Below are positions 59,013 to 64,000 of a stretch of DNA of 64,000 nt, in pieces (position 1 is the first letter of the stretch; every line of letters begins with the position of its first letter). Made by a program: the position numbers and the translations under genes. Source of the DNA: Paractinoplanes ferrugineus (GTDB taxonomy: Bacteria > Actinomycetota > Actinomycetes > Mycobacteriales > Micromonosporaceae); NCBI RefSeq assembly GCF_016862195.1, contig NZ_BOMM01000003.1, positions 124,001 through 188,000 of the forward strand, given 5' to 3'. The notes under the pieces were generated by a model. The model did no database searches, was not told the DNA's origin, and worked only from the letters and a program-made list of their open reading frames with translations.

Positions 59013-60812
59013 TCAGCGGGTCCTGAAGGTCTTCCAGGCGCCGTCGGACGCCGCGTTCAGGCCGTCGGCGACGAAGGAAGCACGAACTCGGTACACGCGA
59101 TCTCGCCCGATCGTGCCGAGCGCGCCGCTGATGGCCCGGCTGTTTCCGTCGAGCCGGGCGGTGCGGGTGCCGACCGTGCGCCACTTGCCGTGCACCACGG
59201 CCTGCTCGGTGAAGCGCACGGTTGCGCCGGGGCGGTACGGCTGGACCAGGACACCGAGGCGGGTGCCCCGGAGCGTCTCCTGGACCTGGGCGGACGTGTG
59301 GACGCGCACCTTCGCCGACGCCGGGGCGAACGTCGAGTTGCCGGCGAACGAGGCGGTCAGGACCGTGTTGTGGGTCATCGGGTGGAACGACAGACGCGCG
59401 ACGCCGGCCCGGTCGGTGCCGGTGCAGGTGGACTGGCCGGTGGTGTTGGCCAGGCAGACGGTGCCGGAGGTGCCGGCCAGCCGGATCGTCACCTCGGCCG
59501 CCGCCCGGTACGAGTAGAGCGAGTGATCGGTGCGCAGCGAGACCGCGGTGGCGCGCCGGGCGACCACCACCGTCGCGCTCGCCCGAGCCGGACCCCACTT
59601 GTCGTCGCCGGCGAACGAGACGGCGTAGACGTTGTCGCCACCGCCCGGCTTGTCGGTGACGGTGAACGCGCCGCCCGCCGCGGTGGTGACCGCCGCGAGG
59701 CTGTGCCGGCCGGCCAGGTCGGTGCGGGTGACTGCGAGCTGCTTGCCGGCGCCGCCACCGAACGTGCCGGTGAGCGTGACCGGCCTGCCCGCGTCGAGCT
59801 TCGCCGGACCGGTCAGGGTCAGGGCCGGCGTCTGCGCCTCGGCGGTGAAGACATGCAGCTTGTAGGCGTGTGAGAGGTGCGAGACGGCGTACGCGGTGGA
59901 ACCGGTCCCGCTCAGCCCGACACCCCGGTAATCGATCGTCTCGCCGGCCGGCAGCGGGAAGTCGTGCAACGCTGCGCCGGTTGCCGAGCTGACCCAGACG
60001 GTGGGGGCGTAATCGGTGGTGGTCACGACGGCCACGGTCGAGCCGTCCGCGCTGCCCGCGATGCCGACCGGCGGCTGGTTGTTCGAGCCGTACTCGCCGG
60101 TCACGCTCAGGTCGGTGGCCGAGAGCGCGAGGCCCTTCGACGGCGCCTGGCAGGAGGCGAGGATCCGGCCGCTGTTGAACGCCAGTGTGTTCGGTGCGGT
60201 GCACGGCGTCGCCGAGGTGATCAGGGCCGGCGTACCACCGCTGAGGTCGTACAGGTCGATGCCGTCGTCGGCCGACGTGACCAGCTTGCCGCCGGCGGCC
60301 GCGACCGGGCGCGCGTCCGGCGTGGCGGCCCCCAGGCCGAGGGTCATCGTGCCGGTCGCCGGGTCGAGCGAGCCGAGCCCGCCGTGCGAGTCGGCGCATC
60401 CGTAGGTGAAGTAGACCCGGCCGCCGGTGGCCGCGAGGTGGGCCGGGCAGATCCCGCTGCCGGCCGGCGTCGGGAAGGTCCGCTCGACGGCGAGCGTGGC
60501 GGTGTCGAGGGCGGCGATCCCGTTCTGGGCCAGCGCGACGTAGAGCGTCGAGCCGTCGAGCGTCATCCCGGCCGCCCCGCTCAGCGGAACCTGCTGCTGG
60601 AGCGCGCCGTACGGGTCGAGCACGGCGAGCTTGTCCGCGCCGGTCACATAGACGTGGCCGTGGGCGTCGTCGACGAGCACCGCGGAGAACGAGGTCCCCG
60701 GCAGGCTGGTGGTCACTTCGGCGGCGGACGCGGACATCGCCGGCACCACCGGCCAGGTCGCCCCCGCGACGACCCCGACTGCCGCTACCGCCCACCTCGT
60801 GCGTACTCGCAT
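59013..60812 (-). CDS. Secreted beta-propeller protein with Ig-like repeats
   Basis: 599 aa. Signal peptide about 1-32 (MSASAA cleavage), propeller-like region about 35-310 (VDDAHGHVYVTGADKLAVLD, GSTLYVALAQNGIAALDT, ADGSTVAVVTT) and Ig-like domains about 320-599 (TLTGPAKLDAGRPVTLTG, VSFAGDDKWGPARASATVVV). Ribosome site GGAGGGG decides ATG 60812. No enzymatic motif. May bind polysaccharide or cell surface; next to a divergent glycosidase. The 212 bases from the GGDEF stop are noncoding. Confidence 0.82.
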   Translation of the reverse strand: MRVRTRWAVAAVGVVAGATWPVVPAMSASAAEVTTSLPGTSFSAVLVDDAHGHVYVTGADKLAVLDPYGALQQQVPLSGAAGMTLDGSTLYVALAQNGIAALDTATLAVERTFPTPAGSGICPAHLAATGGRVYFTYGCADSHGGLGSLDPATGTMTLGLGAATPDARPVAAAGGKLVTSADDGIDLYDLSGGTPALITSATPCTAPNTLAFNSGRILASCQAPSKGLALSATDLSVTGEYGSNNQPPVGIAGSADGSTVAVVTTTDYAPTVWVSSATGAALHDFPLPAGETIDYRGVGLSGTGSTAYAVSHLSHAYKLHVFTAEAQTPALTLTGPAKLDAGRPVTLTGTFGGGAGKQLAVTRTDLAGRHSLAAVTTAAGGAFTVTDKPGGGDNVYAVSFAGDDKWGPARASATVVVARRATAVSLRTDHSLYSYRAAAEVTIRLAGTSGTVCLANTTGQSTCTGTDRAGVARLSFHPMTHNTVLTASFAGNSTFAPASAKVRVHTSAQVQETLRGTRLGVLVQPYRPGATVRFTEQAVVHGKWRTVGTRTARLDGNSRAISGALGTIGRDRVYRVRASFVADGLNAASDGAWKTFRTR

Positions 60813-60978
60813 GGAAAGCCCCTCCGTCGGCTTCACGAACAGAAGCACCCGAGGATCTTTCGCCGGGCCGAGCACGTCCATGGGCCGTCCGGCTGGACCT
60901 GTCCACCGTTCCGGCGGCGATCGGTTGCGGTGCGCGTTCGGCCGCGTATTCGCTGACGATCAAGATAGGTTTTATCGC

Positions 60979-62127
60979 ATGACTCGGTCCTTGAGTTGGC
61001 GCCACAAATTGGTTTTCGCATTTGTTTTGATCTTGTCGTTGGTGGTGCTCAATTTCGTGATCGACAATTCTCGGGCCACCGGACCGGCGACCCGATCGCT
61101 GAAGCTCGGGGTCTCGTACGGCGACCGGCTCGTCTGGATGTCCGACGCCGAGTTGGCCGCTGCCCTGGACGACGCGGTGACGCTGGGAACCGGCTGGATC
61201 CGGGCCGACCTGTCGTGGAACAACATCCAGCACGAGGGCCCGAGCGTACGCAAATGGAAGCTGTTCGACCGGGTCGTCGCCGCCGCCCGCGAGCGGCATC
61301 TGAAGATCCTGCCGGTGCTCGCCTACACCCCGCCCTGGGCCCGCCCGGCGAACTGTGACTCGCCTTCGTGCGGCCCCGCCCGGCCGGCCGAGTTCGCGGC
61401 GTTTGCCCGGGAGGCGGCCACCCGGTATGCCGCGAAAGGCATTCACACCTGGGAGATCTGGAACGAACCGAACCTCGCCACTTTCTGGCTGCCGAAACCG
61501 GCCCCGGCCGAATACAACGCGCTGCTTCAGGCAACCGCGAAAGCCATCCGAAAGGTCGATTCGGCGGCGAAGCTGGTGCTCGGTGGCCTCGCGTCGTTGT
61601 CGACCCGGGACCACAACATCGCGCAATCCGAATTTCTCGATCAGGTGTCCGCGCTGGGCGGCAACCGGGTGGTGGACGCGATCGGCTACCACCCCTACAC
61701 CTATCCCTATTTGTGCAGCGCCCGCACCACTTTCCGCACCCCGTGGGAGTGGATGGACCACGGCCCCGGCAGCCTGCGCGGCGTGCTGCGCGCGCACGGA
61801 ACCGCGGAGATGCCGATCTGGGTCACCGAGATCGGCGCGCCCACCGGCGGACCGGGCGGCGTGTCCGACGGCACCCTGGCGTCGATCAAGTCGGGCACGA
61901 CGCACGTCACCGAGCACCGGCAGGCCCAGATCGCGGCGGACGCGGTGCGCACCGCGGCGGCCGACCCCAATGTCGCCGCCCTCGTCTGGTACGCGGACCG
62001 GGACCCGAGCACCGATCGCTCGTCGAACGAGAACTTCTACGGACTGCGCCGGGCCGACGGCTCGGCCAAGCCGGCCTTCGCCGCCTTCCGCGCCGCGATC
62101 AGCGGATTGCGCGCCGAGCGGCCATGA
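60979..62127 (+). CDS. Membrane-anchored glycoside hydrolase, PslG/GH39-like
   Basis: 382 aa. N-terminal uncleaved TM (LVFAFVLILSLVVLNFVI) then a TIM-barrel glycosidase. Acid/base E163 in EIWNEPN, nucleophile E284 in WVTEIGAP, GYHPYTYPY between. PslG-type enzymes trim exopolysaccharide during biofilm synthesis; with two GT4 genes adjacent the role fits (inference). ATG 60979; it diverges from the propeller gene by 166 bases and its end overlaps the convergent GT4 gene by 29 bases. Confidence 0.87.
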   Translation: MTRSLSWRHKLVFAFVLILSLVVLNFVIDNSRATGPATRSLKLGVSYGDRLVWMSDAELAAALDDAVTLGTGWIRADLSWNNIQHEGPSVRKWKLFDRVVAAARERHLKILPVLAYTPPWARPANCDSPSCGPARPAEFAAFAREAATRYAAKGIHTWEIWNEPNLATFWLPKPAPAEYNALLQATAKAIRKVDSAAKLVLGGLASLSTRDHNIAQSEFLDQVSALGGNRVVDAIGYHPYTYPYLCSARTTFRTPWEWMDHGPGSLRGVLRAHGTAEMPIWVTEIGAPTGGPGGVSDGTLASIKSGTTHVTEHRQAQIAADAVRTAAADPNVAALVWYADRDPSTDRSSNENFYGLRRADGSAKPAFAAFRAAISGLRAERP

Positions 62128-63256
62128 CCCGATCGAAAACCTCGACGGTACGGTCGGCCTGGCGCTGCCAGGACAGCTCCGCCTCGACGTGCGAGCGGCC
62201 GGCCCGGCCCAACCGGGTGGCCAACTCGTCCGAGTCGAGCACCTCGCCGAGCGCCCCGGCCAGTGCCGGGATGTCGCCGGGCGGCACCAGCAGCCCGTTG
62301 CGGCCGTGGGTGACCAGGGCCGGGATGCCGCCGACGCGGGTCGAGACCACGGGCCGGCCGCAGGCCATCGCTTCGATCAGGACGGTCGGGAAACTGTCGT
62401 AACGGGTGGGCAGCGCGAGCACCCGCCCCCGGGTGTACGCGGCGGCCAGCGCCAGACCCTCCAGCCGGCCGTGGAACGTGACGTGGCCCCGCAGGCCCAG
62501 CCGGTCGGTCAGCTCCCGGTAGGTGCCGATCGCCGAGCCGGTGCCGAGCACGTCGAGGTGCACCTCGGGTCGCTTCACGCGGAGTTGGCCGACCGCCCGA
62601 AGGAGGTCGGCGAGTCCCTTGTAGGCGGTGCTCGGCTCGAGGGACGCGGCGAAGACGATCCGCGGCCCGGCCGGCACCGGGCCGGGCCGGTAGAGGTCGA
62701 GGTCCGCGCCGGGGGTGATGACGGTCGACCGGCCGGCGAACAGCCGGGGCTGATCGGCGGCGACGTAGTCGGAGGCGCACACGATCTCCCGGGCCCGCGC
62801 CGCGGTGCGGGCCAGCAGCGTACGTTCGTAGGTCGCACAGACCGCGTCGGCGGGCCGGCTCCCCGGGCGCATCCGGCCGGTGTGGTAGGTGAGCACGAAC
62901 GGGGTTTCGCCGCTGGCCCGGCCGGCCGCGTCGGCGTACACCGGGACCGGCGCGTGTCCGTTGACCAGGCCGACCCCTTCGTCCTGGATGATCCGGCGCA
63001 GCGCCCGAACCCAGCCGAGGCCGAGCGGGGTGTTGGACAACCGCAGCGGAGCGCCGAGCCGATAGACCGGGCCGTGCTCGCCGTCGAAGCGCCCGGCTCG
63101 CGCACCCGCGGTGGCCGTGGTGGCGACGACGACCCGGCGGTCGTGCCGGGTCCGCAACTGGTGTGCGAGGTTCCACACGTAGTTCTCCACCCCACCGGTC
63201 TTCGGCGGGTAGTACGGCGCGGCGAGCAGGATCGCCTGTCGACGGGTCGTGGTCAC
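62099..63256 (-). CDS. GT4-family glycosyltransferase
   Basis: 385 aa GT-B fold. N-terminal APYYPPKTGGVENYVWNLAHQL acceptor side; C-terminal donor site FAASLEPSTAYKG and ALPTRYDSFPTVLIEAMACGRPVVSTRVGG with the EX7E-like motif. Uses a nucleotide sugar; acceptor may be lipid-linked glycan. Starts overlapping the preceding GT4 gene by 4 bases. Part of a likely exopolysaccharide or teichoic-type locus. Confidence 0.88.
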   Translation of the reverse strand: MTTTRRQAILLAAPYYPPKTGGVENYVWNLAHQLRTRHDRRVVVATTATAGARAGRFDGEHGPVYRLGAPLRLSNTPLGLGWVRALRRIIQDEGVGLVNGHAPVPVYADAAGRASGETPFVLTYHTGRMRPGSRPADAVCATYERTLLARTAARAREIVCASDYVAADQPRLFAGRSTVITPGADLDLYRPGPVPAGPRIVFAASLEPSTAYKGLADLLRAVGQLRVKRPEVHLDVLGTGSAIGTYRELTDRLGLRGHVTFHGRLEGLALAAAYTRGRVLALPTRYDSFPTVLIEAMACGRPVVSTRVGGIPALVTHGRNGLLVPPGDIPALAGALGEVLDSDELATRLGRAGRSHVEAELSWQRQADRTVEVFDRVMAARRAIR

Positions 63257-64000
63257 GCGCCACCCACCAGGTCATAGGTGCGCAGCAGGCCGGTGGCGTG
63301 CTCGTCCCAGGCGAAATTGGTCATCGCGAACCGCCGCGACCAGGCGCCCGCCCGTTCCCGGCGGGCGGCGTCCCCGGCTATCGCCCGCAGCGCCGCGCGC
63401 AGCCGGCCGGCGTCGCGCGGCAGGAGAGTGACGTGCTCGCGGGCCAGGCCGTAGGGCGCGTAACCGGGATCGTCGGTGGTGACCACCGGCAGGCCGCTCG
63501 CCATCGCCTCCTGCACGGTCAGCGGGAAGCCCTCCGACTCCGACGGCAACGCGAAGACGTCGCAGGCGCGGTACACGTCGGCGAGCTCGGCCGGCGGCAG
63601 GGCACCGAGGTGGTGCACGCCGGGCCGGCCCGCGAACCGGCGCAGGTCGCTGCCGTCGCCCGCGAAGACCAGTTCGTAGGCCGGGTCGGCGGCGTTCAGC
63701 AGCAGGTCGTAACCCTTCTTCTCGACCAGGCGGCCGACGAACAGCACGAGCAGCTTCTCGGCCGGCAGTCCGAGGCGTTGCCGCAGGGCGACCCGGTCGG
63801 CGTCGGAGCGGATCGGCCGGAACAGCGTCGAGTCGACGCCGTTGGCGAACAACGCCACATCTTCCTGGCGTACGCCCTGGTCGCGGACGAACTCGCCGAC
63901 CTTGCCGTTGACCACCAGCACCCTGGCCGCCCGGCGCAGCAGTGGCCGGCCGGCGATCCGATAGACCACCCGCTGCCCGCCGCGGACCAGGACGGACGGG
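63253..64000 (-). CDS. GT4-family glycosyltransferase, C-terminal part (5' end beyond the window)
   Basis: About 248 residues of a GT-B enzyme. VLVVNGKVGEFVRDQGVR, NGVDSTLFRP, LVLFVGRLVEKKGYDLLL, and ALPSESEGFPLTVQEAMASGLPVVTTD. The frame stays open to base 64000, so the start lies outside; a GTG at 63969 is internal. Coupled by a 4-base overlap to the next GT4 gene, so the two act in one glycan pathway. Confidence 0.88.
   Translation of the reverse strand, partial: PSVLVRGGQRVVYRIAGRPLLRRAARVLVVNGKVGEFVRDQGVRQEDVALFANGVDSTLFRPIRSDADRVALRQRLGLPAEKLLVLFVGRLVEKKGYDLLLNAADPAYELVFAGDGSDLRRFAGRPGVHHLGALPPAELADVYRACDVFALPSESEGFPLTVQEAMASGLPVVTTDDPGYAPYGLAREHVTLLPRDAGRLRAALRAIAGDAARRERAGAWSRRFAMTNFAWDEHATGLLRTYDLVGGA

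Noticed and set aside
58645..61917. Very long open frame on the minus strand through the propeller and glycosidase genes
   Set aside because: Arg/Pro/Gly-rich translation with no family resemblance; it is a high-GC shadow of two recognised genes in other frames.

Overview
The window reads as chromosomal DNA of a filamentous, high-GC actinobacterium. The best fit is Micromonosporaceae, close to Actinoplanes. This is inferred from very high GC third positions, frequent GTG/TTG starts, an actinobacterial Kgd, an LppX/LprG-type lipoprotein, DUF5937, a PknB-type kinase and several secreted polysaccharide hydrolases. I see no tRNA, rRNA, CRISPR array, insertion sequence, prophage or origin. It looks like an ordinary chromosome arm with about 60 genes in short operons.

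Layout. 1-2543: the 5' end of kgd and an ABC-2 exporter pair, all on the minus strand. 2705-4224: a coupled GNAT plus PlsC-type acyltransferase pair resembling OlsB-OlsA of ornithine lipid synthesis. 4284-8387: response regulator, histidine kinase and HtrA-type protease, laid out like mycobacterial mprA-mprB-pepD. 8589-12492: a 1055-residue membrane protein joining an M50-like protease fold without a complete zinc site to CAP-like and FecR-like regions, followed by a small Cys-rich protein and an EF-hand protein. 12532-13935: chitinase 1. 13957-17267: penicillin-binding-like lipoprotein, then a coupled patatin/acyltransferase pair. 17246-21353: lipoprotein, FHA protein, and a ddaH-rocD arginine/ornithine operon. 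21541-27858: membrane protein, solitary clpP, nei, polysaccharide deacetylase, FAD oxidoreductase and a GCS2-type ligase.

27922-29382: a small membrane protein and a YidC paralogue, separated by a noncoding stretch with repeats. 29486-33558: a carbohydrate-degradation island with a GH16 glucanase under a CebR/LacI-like palindrome and two GH18 chitinases. Chitinases 1 and 2 share an upstream sequence block, and all three chitinases carry a nearly identical chitin-binding module. 33555-37195: DedA, then a tightly overlapping PadR, membrane protein and trehalose-synthase-like GH13 operon. 37245-41753: SDR reductase, a YgiB/YgiC-like pair and a GAF-SpoIIE phosphatase. 41765-49935: small membrane proteins, an oxidoreductase, AraC, STAS, TetR-MFS exporter, hydrolase, HxlR and VOC genes. 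49981-58800: serine hydrolase with two tandem NTF2-like genes, Ser/Thr kinase, DUF5937 regulator divergent from an ICL/PEP-mutase enzyme, hydrolase and diguanylate cyclase. 59013-64000: secreted beta-propeller/Ig protein, a PslG-like anchored glycosidase and two GT4 glycosyltransferases, the last cut by the right edge.

How parts fit. The chitinases and the GH16 enzyme form a secreted system for chitin and beta-glucan, with separate upstream control signals. The right-hand end looks like the edge of an exopolysaccharide locus. Signalling genes (two-component, STPK, FHA, GGDEF, STAS and SpoIIE phosphatase) are abundant. The strongest candidates for something undescribed are the inactive-looking M50/CAP/FecR protein with its two small metal-binding neighbours, the promoter block shared by the two chitinase genes, and the YgiC-like ATP-grasp ligase in a lineage expected to use mycothiol rather than glutathione.
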